Shown: positions 35,661 through 45,430, numbered from the stretch's first letter. The stretch is DNA of 64,000 bases from a bacterium (GCA_035691305.1 DASSJF010000050.1:30974-94973); one strand, 5' to 3'. Notes: generated by a model not told the origin, from the letters alone. Translations and numbers: made by a program.

Positions 35661-35852
35661 ATGGCACGACGTTGCGCCGTGTGCGGCAAGGAGCCGCGCA
35701 CGGGAAACAGGGTCAGCCACTCGCATCACAAGACCAAGCGGCGGTTCAATCCAAATTTGCAGAAGGTCCGCGCGATGATCGGCGGCACGGCCAAGCGCGT
35801 GACGGTCTGCACGTCCTGCCTCAAAGCCGGCAAGGTCAAGCGGGTCGCCTGA
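35661..35852 (+). CDS. rpmB: 50S ribosomal protein L28
   Basis: A 63-residue basic protein: [20 protein letters not shown] at the start, [14 protein letters not shown] in the middle and [10 protein letters not shown] at the end. The CxxC pairs make this the zinc-binding (C+) form of L28. ATG at 35661 with a purine-rich AAGGGGG upstream. It stands alone on the plus strand, divergent from recG and convergent with hslO. Confidence 0.96.
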   Translation: MARRCAVCGKEPRTGNRVSHSHHKTKRRFNPNLQKVRAMIGGTAKRVTVCTSCLKAGKVKRVA

Positions 35853-35859
35853 TCCGCGT

Positions 35860-36777
35860 CTAGACGACGGGCCCTCCGGCGCCGGGGTCCTGCGCCCCGC
35901 GCCGGAGCGCATCGATCAGCGCGCGCACCTCGTCCTCGCTCAGCACGTAGCGGTCCCCGCAGAACCGGCATGTCACCTCGGCCTGGCCTTCCTGCGCCAG
36001 CAGCGCCTCCAGCTCGTCCGCGCCGAGCACGCTCAGCATGCCTTGCACACGCTCGCGGGTGCAGCGGCACGCGAACGTGACAGGGCCCGCGCTCGGTGAC
36101 TCGGATGCCATGCCGTCGAGCGCCGCCTCGAGCAGCTGCTCCGGCGTCCGGCCCGCCGCGACGAGATCCGTGATCGGCGGCAGCGCTCGCACCCGCTCCT
36201 CGATCCGCGCGACGACCTCGGGGTCCGCGCCCGGCAACGCCTGCACGCAGAGCCCGCCCGCGGCGAGGACGCGAAGGTCGCGCCCGACGAGCACGCCGAG
36301 CGCCACGGCCGACGGCACCTGCTCGGACCGGGCGAAATACGACGCGAGGTCCTCCCCGATCTCGCCGGAGACGAGCGGCGCCGAACCGTGGTACGGCGTG
36401 CGCATCCCGAGGTCGCGCGTTACGTGCAGCGTCCCGTTGCGGCCGACGAGGCCGCCGACGTCGAGCTTGCGGGCCGGCGTCGCCGGCAGGTCGGCCTGTG
36501 GGTTCATGACGTAGCCACGCACTCGGCCGGATGCGTCTGCCTGCGTAATGATGCCGCCCGCCGGGCCGTCGCCGAGCACGCGCAGCGTGACCAGCTGGCC
36601 GTCCTTGAGCCCCGCCGACAAGAGCGCCGCGGCCGTCAGCGTCCGGCCGAGCGCCGCGGTCGCCGTCGCCGACGTCGTATGCCGGATGCGGGCGTCCTCG
36701 ACCATGTCCGTCGTGACCGTCGCCACGGCGCGCACCCTATCACCGGCCGCCGTCGCGCGGACCATATAGTCACCCAT
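35860..36777 (-). CDS. hslO: Redox-regulated chaperone Hsp33
   Basis: Holdase activated by oxidation and unfolding. The 305-residue protein has the Hsp33 core (VRGYVMNPQADLP near 88, SGEIGEDLASYFARSEQ near 140) and the zinc-centre cysteines CRC near 236 and CRFC near 268. GGAGG lies about ten bases before the ATG at 36777; an internal ATG at 36765 is possible. It follows thiD by 42 bases on the same strand and may be read from the thiamin operon. Confidence 0.94.
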   Translation of the reverse strand: MGDYMVRATAAGDRVRAVATVTTDMVEDARIRHTTSATATAALGRTLTAAALLSAGLKDGQLVTLRVLGDGPAGGIITQADASGRVRGYVMNPQADLPATPARKLDVGGLVGRNGTLHVTRDLGMRTPYHGSAPLVSGEIGEDLASYFARSEQVPSAVALGVLVGRDLRVLAAGGLCVQALPGADPEVVARIEERVRALPPITDLVAAGRTPEQLLEAALDGMASESPSAGPVTFACRCTRERVQGMLSVLGADELEALLAQEGQAEVTCRFCGDRYVLSEDEVRALIDALRRGAQDPGAGGPVV

Positions 36778-36819
36778 CGGTGTGAAATCCTCCCGTCGCT
36801 CTGTTGTCGGCGCCCCGCC

Positions 36820-37611
36820 CTATGCGCCCGAGCGCCACATCGGATTGACCGGGCCGTGCCCGCCGCCGATCGCGAGCGCGCCTGCAATCGCGCCCGTGAT
36901 GAAGGTTTTCGCGGCGCGGATCGCCGCGGGCACCTCCTGGCCGCGCGCCAGCCCCGCGGTGATCGCCGCCGAGAACACGCAGCCTGTGCCGTGCGTGTTG
37001 CGCGTCGCGATCCGCGGCGCTTCGAGGTGCTCGAGCCGCGCGCCGTCGTAGACCGCGTCCACCGCGGCGCCGTCGAGGTGGCCGCCCTTCACCACGACCC
37101 AGCGCGGGCCGAGGTCCGCGATCCGCCGCGCGGCGTCGTCCATCTGCGCCCGCGTCCCGATCCGCATCCCGCACAGCGCCTCGGCTTCCGGCAGGTTCGG
37201 CGTCACCACGAGCGCCAGCGGCAAGATATGCCGCCGCAGGGCGTCTACCGCGTCGGGTCGCAGGAGCGCCGCGCCACCCTTCGCGATCATCACCGGATCG
37301 ACGACGAGCCGGTCGAGGCGGTGGTGCCGGATCCGTTCGGCGACCGTCTCGATGATGCCCGCGCTGCTGAGCATGCCGGTCTTGGCGGCGTCGACGCCGA
37401 TGTCCGAGACGACCGCGTCGACTTGCCGCGCCACCATCTCCGGCGCGATCTCGACGATCCCCGCGACGTCCCGGGTGTTCTGCGCCGTAATCGCGGTGAC
37501 CGCGGTGAGCCCGAAGACCCCCAGAGCGGAAAACGTCTTCAGGTCGGCCTGCATGCCCGCCCCGCCCCCGGAGTCGGACCCCGCGATCGTCAGTGCCCGT
37601 GCGATCGGCAT
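36820..37611 (-). CDS. thiD: Hydroxymethylpyrimidine/phosphomethylpyrimidine kinase
   Basis: Phosphorylates HMP and then HMP-P to HMP-PP, the pyrimidine donor for ThiE. The 263-residue ribokinase-fold enzyme starts [20 protein letters not shown] and has [10 protein letters not shown] near 107 and the anion-hole/catalytic [13 protein letters not shown] near 210. It is the last gene of the thiamin operon, 14 bases after thiL. It completes the salvage of HMP made by TenA from degraded thiamin. Confidence 0.95.
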   Translation of the reverse strand: MPIARALTIAGSDSGGGAGMQADLKTFSALGVFGLTAVTAITAQNTRDVAGIVEIAPEMVARQVDAVVSDIGVDAAKTGMLSSAGIIETVAERIRHHRLDRLVVDPVMIAKGGAALLRPDAVDALRRHILPLALVVTPNLPEAEALCGMRIGTRAQMDDAARRIADLGPRWVVVKGGHLDGAAVDAVYDGARLEHLEAPRIATRNTHGTGCVFSAAITAGLARGQEVPAAIRAAKTFITGAIAGALAIGGGHGPVNPMWRSGA

Positions 37612-37625
37612 ACCACGTCCCCTTC

Positions 37626-38684
37626 CTACCTAAACGCGCGGCGGGGGGCCAGGTGATCCCAGCCCGCCGGCCGGAGCGGTACCGCGCCCGCGGACGTGAC
37701 GAGTACCCGTCCGTCGCGCTCCGGCAGCACCTCGCCGATCCGCGCGAGCGCGACGCCGGCCGCCGCGGCGACCTCGGCGGCGCGCCCCGCAAACTCCTTC
37801 GCCGCGGTAAAGAGCAGTTCGTAGTCTTCGCCGCCCCCGAGCGTCCAGGCGTCCGAGGACAGTCCGGCCGCGCGGGCGGCGTCCGCCAGCCCGCGCGGCA
37901 CCGGCACCAACGCCGCGTCCAGGCGCGCCCCGACCTGCGATGCCTCCGCAAGGTGCAGCAGGTCGCTCGCCGTGCCGTCGCTCGTGTCGATCATCGCCGT
38001 GACGAGCCCCGATCGGGCGAGCGCTCCGAGCACCTGCCCCGCCGCGACGCGGGGGACGGGGCGCCTGTACGCCGCCTCCAGCGTCCTGCGTTCCGTTACG
38101 GCGACGTCGCCGTGCTCCAAGAGAAAGCGTCCGGCCGCGGACTTCCCCGCCGAGCCCGTCATCCACACACCGTCGCCGGGCCGCGCGCCGCGCCGCAACA
38201 CCGGGTGTTCCGCTTCGCCGAGCAGCGTCACGTCGACGACAAGCGGGCCGGGCGTGAAGGAGACGTTCCCGCCGACGACGGCGACGCCGTGGAGCCGCGC
38301 GATTTCGGCCATGCCGCAGTACAGGTCCTCGACCGCGGCGGAGCCCGCCGAGGCCGGCAGCAGCAGCGACACGAGCGCGTGCTTCGGGATACCGCCCATC
38401 GCCGCGATGTCGCTGAGGTTCACCGCGAGCGCCCGCCACCCGACGTCCGCCGGCGTGCACAGCTCGCGGGTGAAGTGGACGCCCTCCACCTGCACGTCAC
38501 AGGTGGCGAGCACCGTGGCACCCGGCCGGAGGACCGCCGTGTCGTCACCGATGCCCCGCACCACGCCGGCGCCGACCCCGGGCACGAGCGACCGGAGGCG
38601 TTCGATCAGCTCGAACTCGCCGAGCGCCGGGCCCGGCCGCTGCCAGGCGCCACTCGCCGGCCACGATGAGATCTCAGCCGGCAC
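37626..38684 (-). CDS. thiL: Thiamine-monophosphate kinase
   Basis: Phosphorylates thiamine monophosphate to the active cofactor TPP. The 352-residue PurM-fold protein has [12 protein letters not shown] at about 22, GIGDDTAVL near 44 and [15 protein letters not shown] near 213, all ThiL signatures that bind Mg-ATP. Its start overlaps thiE by 11 bases. Confidence 0.95.
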   Translation of the reverse strand: MPAEISSWPASGAWQRPGPALGEFELIERLRSLVPGVGAGVVRGIGDDTAVLRPGATVLATCDVQVEGVHFTRELCTPADVGWRALAVNLSDIAAMGGIPKHALVSLLLPASAGSAAVEDLYCGMAEIARLHGVAVVGGNVSFTPGPLVVDVTLLGEAEHPVLRRGARPGDGVWMTGSAGKSAAGRFLLEHGDVAVTERRTLEAAYRRPVPRVAAGQVLGALARSGLVTAMIDTSDGTASDLLHLAEASQVGARLDAALVPVPRGLADAARAAGLSSDAWTLGGGEDYELLFTAAKEFAGRAAEVAAAAGVALARIGEVLPERDGRVLVTSAGAVPLRPAGWDHLAPRRAFR

Positions 38685-39333
38685 GCGCCCGATCGACCTC
38701 CTCCCGCAGGCGCCGCGTGGCGGCGGCCATGTCGTCCGCCATCGTGACCGCGGTGATCACGGCGACACCCGCCGCCCCGGCGCGGATGACCGGGGCCGCG
38801 TTCTCAATCGTAATGCCGCCGATCCCGACGACGGGCAGGTCGCAAGACGCCGCGACCTCGCGGACGCGCGCGATCCCCACCGCCTCCCCCGCGTCGGGTT
38901 TGGTGGCCGTCGCGTAGACCGCGCCGACCCCGAGGTAATCGGCGCCGTCCCGCGACGCCGCGTCCGCCTCCTCCCGCGTCGCCGCCGACACGCCGAGGTA
39001 CGGCGCCGCGCCGAGCAGGGCCCGCGTCGCCGCCGCCGGCAGGTCGTCCTGGCCGACGTGCACGCCGCCGGCTTCCGCGGCGAGCGCGACGTCCACACGA
39101 TCGTTGACGATGAACGCCACCCCCGCGTCGCGGCAGCGCGCGGCGATGCGCCGGGCGGTCTCGAGCACGGTGCGCGCCGGCGCGTTCTTCATCCGGAGCT
39201 GCACCGCGGTTGCCCCTCCGCGGATCGCGGCCTCCGCAATCTCGATGTGCGAGCGTCCGCGGGCCTGCGCGGGATCGGCGGTAATTACGTACACCCGCCA
39301 GTCGCCGCGGCCGCCGGGCGACCGCAGGGTCAC
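38674..39333 (-). CDS. thiE: Thiamine-phosphate synthase
   Basis: Couples HMP-PP with thiazole phosphate to thiamine monophosphate. A TIM-barrel of 219 residues: VYVITADPAQ at the start, GATAVQLRMKNAPAR near 42, VNDRVDVALAAEAGGVHVGQ near 75 and VVGIGGITIENA near 168. GTG at 39333 overlaps the thiM stop (GTGA). Confidence 0.95.
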   Translation of the reverse strand: MTLRSPGGRGDWRVYVITADPAQARGRSHIEIAEAAIRGGATAVQLRMKNAPARTVLETARRIAARCRDAGVAFIVNDRVDVALAAEAGGVHVGQDDLPAAATRALLGAAPYLGVSAATREEADAASRDGADYLGVGAVYATATKPDAGEAVGIARVREVAASCDLPVVGIGGITIENAAPVIRAGAAGVAVITAVTMADDMAAATRRLREEVDRARAG

Positions 39334-40199
39334 GACGGCGTCCTGCCGCCGGCGGCGGCGACGCGTTCCACGGTCCAGCGGCCGCGGGCCACCGAGTCTG
39401 GTTCGAGGGCGGCCAGCGCGTCGAAGAGGCCCACCCGGAACGAGCCGGGCCCCGCCGCGGCCCGCGCCGCCTCTTCGGCCGCGATCTCGAAGCAGGCGAG
39501 TCCGGCCACGGCGGCGGCGAGCGCGTCCGTCTCCACCGCGGCGAACGCGCCGATGCACGCCGTCGCCATGCAGCCGCTGCCGGTGATCCGGGCCAACCAG
39601 GGATGGCCGTGCGCGAGGCGCACGAGACGCGCGCCGTCGGTCACCACGTCAGCTTGGCCGGTCGCCGCGACCGCGCAGCCAAACCGGAGGGCGAGCCCCG
39701 CCGCCACCCCCACGCGCACGTCGCGGCTGACTCGGGCCTCGTCCGGCTCCGGCACCGCGTCCACGCCGCGCACGCCGCCCGGCCTGCCCGCGAGCGCCGC
39801 GATCTCACCGCCGTTGCCGCGCACACAGGCCAACCGCACCTCCGCGACCAGGCGCTCGGCCTGGGCGGTGCGAAACGGGGTCGCCCCGACGCCGACCGGG
39901 TCGAGCACGACGGGAATCCCTCTGCGGTTGGCGCGCCGGGCGGCCAGCAGCATCGCGTCCACGCCGGCGAGACTCAACGTGCCCAGGTTCAAGACGAGCG
40001 CCCGCGCCTGGGCCACCATGGCCTCGACCTCTTCCGGCGCGTGCGCCATCACCGGCGCCGCGCCGACCGCGAGGGTGATATTGGCAACATCGTTCTGCGT
40101 GACCGTATTGGTGATGTGGTGAACGAGCGGCCGGACGTCCCGGACGCGCGCCAGCAGCGCCGCCGCCGCCTCCGGATCGAGGTTAGACCCTGGCGTCAA
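39330..40199 (-). CDS. thiM: Hydroxyethylthiazole kinase
   Basis: Phosphorylates salvaged hydroxyethylthiazole for ThiE. The 289-residue ribokinase-fold protein has VHHITNTVTQNDVAN near 26, LDPVGVGATPFRT near 98 and ITGSGCMATACIGAF near 203 (catalytic Cys motif). The TTG at 40199 overlaps thiW by 17 bases. Together with ThiW it forms a thiazole import and activation pair. Confidence 0.94.
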   Translation of the reverse strand: MTPGSNLDPEAAAALLARVRDVRPLVHHITNTVTQNDVANITLAVGAAPVMAHAPEEVEAMVAQARALVLNLGTLSLAGVDAMLLAARRANRRGIPVVLDPVGVGATPFRTAQAERLVAEVRLACVRGNGGEIAALAGRPGGVRGVDAVPEPDEARVSRDVRVGVAAGLALRFGCAVAATGQADVVTDGARLVRLAHGHPWLARITGSGCMATACIGAFAAVETDALAAAVAGLACFEIAAEEAARAAAGPGSFRVGLFDALAALEPDSVARGRWTVERVAAAGGRTPS

Positions 40200-40689
40200 C
40201 GCGCGCCATCCCGATCGCCGGACGCAACAGGCGCACCACGATGTACCCCAGGACCGCGCCCGGGATGCTGCTCGAGAGGAAGGCGGCCTGGAACCACCAG
40301 ATCGTGTGATGCGAGCCGACCAGCGGCTGGAAGGCCAGCGCGGCCAGTGTCGCCCCGATCGGTCCCGTGCCGATCGGCTCGGTCAGTGCCGCGAGATCGT
40401 TGCGCCACCACCGGTAGGCGTATCCGACGACGAGCGCGCCGAACGGGCTGCCGGGGAACGCGAAGATCGAGCCCCAGTGTAAGTTGTACCGTAAGATCGC
40501 CGTGACGAGCGCGGCGCCGGCCGCGTACCACGGCCCGATCATCACCGCGGCGACGACGTTCACAGTGTGCTGCAGGGGCGCGACGCGCGTCGGCCCGACG
40601 GGAATGCTCAGCGGCCCGAGCACCGTCGCCATCGCCGCGAACATCGCCGCGAGGACAAGACGCCGGAGATGCAGGCTTTGGTTCGTCAT
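40183..40689 (-). CDS. thiW: Thiazole ECF transporter substrate-binding (S) component ThiW
   Basis: A 168-residue membrane protein with about five hydrophobic segments. The segments IPVGPTRVAPLQHTVNVV and LHWGSIFAFPGSPFGALVVG match ThiW, the S component predicted to import hydroxyethylthiazole with a shared energising module. No EcfA/EcfT genes are in the window, so a shared module elsewhere is expected. ATG at 40689 in an ATGA overlap with tenA. Confidence 0.88.
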   Translation of the reverse strand: MTNQSLHLRRLVLAAMFAAMATVLGPLSIPVGPTRVAPLQHTVNVVAAVMIGPWYAAGAALVTAILRYNLHWGSIFAFPGSPFGALVVGYAYRWWRNDLAALTEPIGTGPIGATLAALAFQPLVGSHHTIWWFQAAFLSSSIPGAVLGYIVVRLLRPAIGMARVDARV

Positions 40690-41351
40690 ACCGGCCACTC
40701 CTCCATTCGCTGTGCCGTCTCCCAGAACAGGTACTCGTATCGGACGCTCGTCAGGAAGATCTCGCGGAGCGCCGCCTCGTCGTGGATGGAGATCTCCTCG
40801 CCGAGGCGGTCGAGCAGGCCGGCCAGCCAGTGCGCCGCCGCCGCGTACTCGTCTGCGGTGTAGGCCTTGATCCAATTTTCATAGGCGGGGACGCGGGGGA
40901 GCCCGCGGGCGCGAAGGGCCGAGGCGATCTCCCAATAGCCGTGCGCGCAGGGCAGAATCGCGGTGACGATCGAGACTAGGGCCTTGGTCTCCGCGACCAG
41001 GCGGAGGTGGTTGGTGTAGCCGAGCGTCGTCGCCGACGGCCGCGTGTCCTCGAGGGTCTCGGGCGAAATGCCGCACGCCCAGCAGGTCTCCCGGTGCAGA
41101 TCCATCTCCACGTTGAGCGTCTGGTTGAGCAGATCGGAGAAGCGCCCCGCGATCGCGACCTCGTCCGCGCGCGCCGCGGCCAGCGCGAGCACGCGGCAGT
41201 ACTCGATAAGAAAAAGGTAGTCTTGCCGCAGATAGTACTGGTACTGGTCGCCGGGCAGCGTGCCGTCCCCGAGGCCGCGGACGAACGGGTGCGCCAGAAT
41301 CCGCTCGCGGATCGGCGCGGCGTCCTCTTGCAGGCGCGCGAACAGGCTCAT
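40686..41351 (-). CDS. tenA: Aminopyrimidine aminohydrolase (thiaminase II)
   Basis: Hydrolyses 4-amino-5-aminomethyl-2-methylpyrimidine, a thiamin breakdown product, to HMP. The 221-residue helical protein keeps the B. subtilis TenA active site: Asp44 in RQDYLFLIEY, Cys135 in ILPCAHGYWEIA and Glu206 in RYEYLFW. The ATG at 41351 overlaps the upstream deformylase stop (ATGA), which is the enzyme that supplies its substrate. Confidence 0.94.
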   Translation of the reverse strand: MSLFARLQEDAAPIRERILAHPFVRGLGDGTLPGDQYQYYLRQDYLFLIEYCRVLALAAARADEVAIAGRFSDLLNQTLNVEMDLHRETCWACGISPETLEDTRPSATTLGYTNHLRLVAETKALVSIVTAILPCAHGYWEIASALRARGLPRVPAYENWIKAYTADEYAAAAHWLAGLLDRLGEEISIHDEAALREIFLTSVRYEYLFWETAQRMEEWPV

Positions 41352-42805
41352 GCGCCGGTCGCAACCCCACCCGCGCGCGGATCTCCGGCGGCCGTCCGCG
41401 AGTTTACGCACGCGGTGTCGTCGATTCCGCACCATGCCGCGATGAACCGGGAGTACACCCGCGCGCACCGCACGAGATCGTCGAGGGCCACGTATTCGTT
41501 CACCGCGTGCGCCTGTCCCCACCCGCCCGGTCCGTAAACGACGGCCGGGGTGCCGCGCGCCGCGAGCCAGCCCGCGTCGCATACGCCGCCGGAGGTCCGG
41601 CGGCCCGGCCGCTCGCCGCGGACATCCGCGTGGGCCGCCGCCAGCAGGACGGCGCCGGGATGGTCCGGCGGCGTCTCGAACGCCGGAAACACCTCGCCGC
41701 GATCTTCGATCATCGACCGCCCTCCCCAGCGAAACACCGGCGGATGGTCGCGCAGCCACGGGTCCGCCGCGGCCGCGGCCCGCACCGCGGCCTCGATTTC
41801 GCGCGTCACGCCCGCCATCGTCTCGCCGGGATAGAAGTGCACCGTAATCCACAGCGCGCACCGGTCGGCGATGAACGCGGGGTGGCGGCCGCCCTCGATC
41901 GCCGCCGGGTTGATCGTCGTCGTACCCGGCGGGAAGCCCGGGTGCGACTTCACCACCGCCCAGTGCCGTTCGAGCGTCTGCAGCGCCTCGAGCACGACCA
42001 TCATCTTCTCGATCGCGCTCGCGCCGCGCACACCGCCGCCGGCATGGATCATCCGCCGGCGCAGTGCGTCGTGAAACGTCTCCGGGCTCTGGATCGTGAT
42101 CCATCCGGTGACCACGCCGCCCTGGCCGAGCGAGATCTCACCGCTGCTCGGCTCCACGACGAGTGCGAGATCCGTCCGCGGACTGTGGTCGAGGGCCGTG
42201 AGCGTGCCGGCTTCCCCCATCTCCTCGCCCGTCACGAACTGGACAACGATGTCGCCGCGCGGCCGTCCGACCGCCGCCACGACCGTCTCGAGGGCGACGA
42301 TCGCCGCCGCGATGCCGCCCTTCATGTCGGTCGCGCCGCGCCCGTAGATTCGGCCGTCCCGCCGGACAGGGCGGAACGGCGGCGACGTCCAGGGTTCGTC
42401 CCGCGCCGTGGCGGCGACGTCGACGTGCCCGTTGATCAACAGTGACCGTCGGCCGGCGGACCGGCCGGCGTCCGACTCGCCGGCCACGATGACATTCGCG
42501 CCCCCGCGCCCGGCCAGCCGCGCGACGAGCTGCGGATCGCCGGGATACAAAGGGTACATGGCGACCTCGGCATCGAGCGCGCGGAGCCGCTCCGCCAAAA
42601 ACTCCTGGATCGCCGTGGTGTTGCGGCCCGGCGGGCACGGTGTCTCAAACGCGATCAGCCGCTCGGTGAGCGCGAACAGCTCCTCCCGGCGGCGGTCGAG
42701 TGCCGCGTCGACGTCGCGCGCCCAAGGCCACACCGGCTTCATCTCCACGGCGGTTTCTCCATCTGCGCCGACCACCCGGTCGCCGTCGCGGCCTCCTGCC
42801 GTCAC
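41348..42805 (-). CDS. M20-family deacylase, probable formylaminopyrimidine deformylase (YlmB-like)
   Basis: A 485-residue M20 metallo-amidohydrolase: LLINGHVDV (metal His), GRGATDMKGGIAA (bridging Asp), VTGEEMGEAG (catalytic Glu pair) and AHAVNEYVALDD (last metal His). In Bacillus the M20 enzyme YlmB deformylates N-formyl-4-amino-5-aminomethyl-2-methylpyrimidine before TenA. Here the gene lies between thiY and tenA in a TPP-controlled operon, with overlaps on both sides, so the same role is strongly suggested. By motif alone it could be any ArgE/DapE-type enzyme. GTG start at 42805. Confidence 0.85.
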   Translation of the reverse strand: MTAGGRDGDRVVGADGETAVEMKPVWPWARDVDAALDRRREELFALTERLIAFETPCPPGRNTTAIQEFLAERLRALDAEVAMYPLYPGDPQLVARLAGRGGANVIVAGESDAGRSAGRRSLLINGHVDVAATARDEPWTSPPFRPVRRDGRIYGRGATDMKGGIAAAIVALETVVAAVGRPRGDIVVQFVTGEEMGEAGTLTALDHSPRTDLALVVEPSSGEISLGQGGVVTGWITIQSPETFHDALRRRMIHAGGGVRGASAIEKMMVVLEALQTLERHWAVVKSHPGFPPGTTTINPAAIEGGRHPAFIADRCALWITVHFYPGETMAGVTREIEAAVRAAAAADPWLRDHPPVFRWGGRSMIEDRGEVFPAFETPPDHPGAVLLAAAHADVRGERPGRRTSGGVCDAGWLAARGTPAVVYGPGGWGQAHAVNEYVALDDLVRCARVYSRFIAAWCGIDDTACVNSRTAAGDPRAGGVATGA

Positions 42806-43773
42806 GGAGCGAGGTTCGTGTAGAGCTGGTCGGCCGGCACGGCCGACGGAATTAGCCTGCGCGCGGCCATCCAGCCCGCATAGGCGGCCCAGCGCCCGCG
42901 CGCCTGGTGCTGGCTGCGGGCGTAGGCGGGCAGCGTCGCCTCGAACGACCGGCGGTTGAAGGTATCGTCGAGCTTCGGGTTGAGCCCGACGTAGTACTTG
43001 AACGCCTGGTCCGGGTGGGCGGTCGTCAGCGCCAGCCCGCGCCCGACTGCTCGAACGAACCCGGCAAGCGGGTCGCGGCGCGATTGGACCGCCGCGTCAT
43101 TGGCGATCAGGACGAGTTCGTAGAACGGCGGCACGCCGTAGCGCTCCGGCTCGAACATGCCGACCGCCTGGCCCTGCATCTCGATCTGGATGCGCTCGAC
43201 GTTGCGGTACGCGCCGAACACCGCGTCGACCCTCCGGGACAAGAGCGCCGGTACGATGTCGAAGCCGACGTTGACCAGAGTGACGTTGGCCTTGGTGATT
43301 CCGTCGGCGTTGAGAATCTGGTCGATCAGCGCCTCCTCGAGGCCCGAGACCGCGAAGCCGACGCGCCGGCCGGCGAGGTCGCGCGGCCGGCGGATGCCGG
43401 AGCTCTTCAGGAACATGACGGTCGTCAGCGGCTGCGCGACGAGGAGCCCGACGCTGCGCACGGGCAGGCCTTGCGAGCGCGCAAAGATCACACCCGATTC
43501 GTAGTTGACCGCGACGTCGACCTTCCGCGCCGCGACGAGCTTCAGGGGGTCGTCCGCGTTGGCGGGGACCTCGAGGGTGACGTCGAGGCCGGCCTCCTTG
43601 AAGTACCCCGCGCCCATCGCCGCGTAGAGCGGGACGTGGTCCGGGTTCGGGAACCAGTCCAGCATGAACGTCACCCGCGCCGGCACGGCACCCGCCGCGC
43701 CCTTCCCCGCGCCGAACGCGCGGGCGAGGGCCACGGCACCCCCCGCGATGAACCGCCGGCGCCCGAATCTCAC
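42802..43773 (-). CDS. thiY: ABC transporter substrate-binding protein for thiamin pyrimidine (ThiY, NMT1/THI5-like)
   Basis: A 323-residue periplasmic binding protein with a probable Tat signal (GRRRFIAGGAVALARAFG). The mature part, starting VTFMLDWFPNPDHVPLYAA, has the NMT1/THI5 pattern that binds HMP-like pyrimidines; NYESGVIFARSQGLPV near 97 is characteristic. It delivers formylaminopyrimidine to ThiX/ThiZ. GTG at 43773 overlaps the thiX stop (GTGA). Confidence 0.92.
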   Translation of the reverse strand: MRFGRRRFIAGGAVALARAFGAGKGAAGAVPARVTFMLDWFPNPDHVPLYAAMGAGYFKEAGLDVTLEVPANADDPLKLVAARKVDVAVNYESGVIFARSQGLPVRSVGLLVAQPLTTVMFLKSSGIRRPRDLAGRRVGFAVSGLEEALIDQILNADGITKANVTLVNVGFDIVPALLSRRVDAVFGAYRNVERIQIEMQGQAVGMFEPERYGVPPFYELVLIANDAAVQSRRDPLAGFVRAVGRGLALTTAHPDQAFKYYVGLNPKLDDTFNRRSFEATLPAYARSQHQARGRWAAYAGWMAARRLIPSAVPADQLYTNLAP

Positions 43774-44627
43774 GCTTCCTCCCACTGCTCCTGGGCGAGG
43801 CCCGCCCGCCGCCACGGCAGCGCCGTCCACTCGACGAGCGAGACCGTCCAAAACAGGGCCGTGGCCATGACGCTCAGATACACGATCACCGCAAAGACCA
43901 GGTCAACGTGCAGTTGCGCGTTGGCGTGGATCATGAGATAGCCCAACCCGCGGGTCGAGCCGACCCATTCACCGATGATCGCGCCGATCACGCTCGTCGC
44001 GATCGCGATGCGCGTGCCGGAGAAGACGAAGGGGAGCGCGGCCGGCACGCGGACCCGCCGCACGATCTGCGCCGGACGGGCGCCCAGGACCTTCAGGAGG
44101 TTGACGATGTCCGGATCGGCGGCCCGCAGGCCGTCCACGGTGTTGACGACGATCGGGAAGAACACGATGAGCGCCGCCATGACGACCTTGGACAGCATCC
44201 CGTATCCGAACCAGACGACGAGCAGCGGCGCGATCGCGAACACGGGCACGGTCTGGCTCGCGATCACGAGCGGGTAGACCGCGCGCTCGACGGTGCGCGA
44301 CGAGAAGATCGCGAGCGCGAGCATCACCCCGACGATGAACGCGATCGCGAAGCCGACCATCACCTCGCCGAGTGTCACCGCCGCCTCTCCAAGCAGCAGC
44401 GCGCGGTCGGCGACGAGCACGCCGGCGATTCGGCTCGGGGCCGGCAGAATATAGAACGGGATGCCGAATGCCCGCACCGCGATCTCCCAGCCGGCCAGGA
44501 CGACCGCGAATAGGGCCAGCGGCGGGAGGATGCGCGCGACGGCGGCGCGCAGGCGCCGTGCGGACGCCGGCCCGGCGGGCTGGTCCAGCGGCGACGCCGC
44601 GGCCGCAGCCGCCCTCAGTACGCTCAT
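43770..44627 (-). CDS. thiX: ABC transporter permease for thiamin pyrimidine
   Basis: A 285-residue permease with about six membrane segments and the cytoplasmic EAA loop ...LKVLGARPAQIVRRVRVP near residue 190 that docks the ATPase. Related to SsuC/TauC permeases. ATG at 44627 overlaps the thiZ stop (ATGA). Acts with ThiY and ThiZ. Confidence 0.92.
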   Translation of the reverse strand: MSVLRAAAAAASPLDQPAGPASARRLRAAVARILPPLALFAVVLAGWEIAVRAFGIPFYILPAPSRIAGVLVADRALLLGEAAVTLGEVMVGFAIAFIVGVMLALAIFSSRTVERAVYPLVIASQTVPVFAIAPLLVVWFGYGMLSKVVMAALIVFFPIVVNTVDGLRAADPDIVNLLKVLGARPAQIVRRVRVPAALPFVFSGTRIAIATSVIGAIIGEWVGSTRGLGYLMIHANAQLHVDLVFAVIVYLSVMATALFWTVSLVEWTALPWRRAGLAQEQWEEA

Positions 44628-45364
44628 GAGAAGGCTTCCGCCATGTCGGCGTGCAGCAGGTCGAGAACGGCCGCCTTTTCGGCGACCACGCCCGGATCGG
44701 TGGCGCGTCTCGGGCGCGGCAGCTCGAGCCGCCGCTCCGCCCGGATGCGGCCCGGCCGCGCGGTCATGACGTAGAGGCGGTCGGAGAGCAGCACGGCCTC
44801 TTCGACGTCGTGGGTGATGAACAGCACCGTGCGTCCGAACTCGTCGCGCAGGCGGAGCAGGAAGCCCTGCATTGCCGTTCGGGTCATCGCGTCGAGCGCG
44901 CCGAACGGCTCGTCGAGCACCAGCAGATCGCGCCGGCACAGCAGCGTCCGGACAAGCGCGACACGCTGGCGCATCCCGCCGGAGAGCGTCGCGGGATACG
45001 CACGTTCGAATCTCTCCAATCCGAACCGCCGCAGCATCGCGTGCGCTTGCTCGTGCGCGGCGGGGCGCGGCGTTCCTTGAATCTCGAGGCCGAGGACCGC
45101 GTTGTCGAGGACGGTGCGCCAGGGCAGCAGCAGGTCCTTCTGCTGCATGTAGGCGACCGGGCCGGCGACGGTGACGGTCCCGGCGTCCGGGCGGACGAGT
45201 CCGGCCACGACGTTGCACACCGTGCTCTTGCCGCACCCGCTCGGTCCGAGCAGCGTCACGAACTCCCGCGGCCCGACGCCGAGCGACACGCCGGCCAGCA
45301 CGTCGAGCCATTCGCCGTCGTGGCGGAACCGCTTCCTGAGACCTCTGATCTCCAACGCCGCCAT
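44624..45364 (-). CDS. thiZ: ABC transporter ATP-binding protein for thiamin pyrimidine
   Basis: A 246-residue ATPase of the SsuB/TauB type: Walker A GPSGCGKSTVC, LSGGMRQRVALVRTLL signature, Walker B LLVLDEPFGALD and ITHDVEEAV. First gene of the thiamin operon, 32 bases after the leader hairpin and 66 bases after the riboswitch aptamer. ATG at 45364; the longer frame would run through the riboswitch. Confidence 0.93.
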   Translation of the reverse strand: MAALEIRGLRKRFRHDGEWLDVLAGVSLGVGPREFVTLLGPSGCGKSTVCNVVAGLVRPDAGTVTVAGPVAYMQQKDLLLPWRTVLDNAVLGLEIQGTPRPAAHEQAHAMLRRFGLERFERAYPATLSGGMRQRVALVRTLLCRRDLLVLDEPFGALDAMTRTAMQGFLLRLRDEFGRTVLFITHDVEEAVLLSDRLYVMTARPGRIRAERRLELPRPRRATDPGVVAEKAAVLDLLHADMAEAFS

Positions 45365-45387
45365 GCCGTCCGCCCGGATTCCTCCCC

Positions 45388-45427
45388 AAAAGCAACGCGC
45401 GCCGCGACCGGAACCCGGGCGGCGCGC
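45388..45427 (-). terminator. Attenuator-like hairpin between TPP riboswitch and thiZ
   Basis: A perfect 9-bp stem GCGCGCCGC / GCGGCGCGC (45397-45427) with a 13-base loop, followed by GTTGCTTTT. It lies four bases after the aptamer, the right place for an intrinsic terminator in its OFF state. The U run is short (four), so translational control cannot be excluded. Confidence 0.55.
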
Positions 45428-45430
45428 CAC

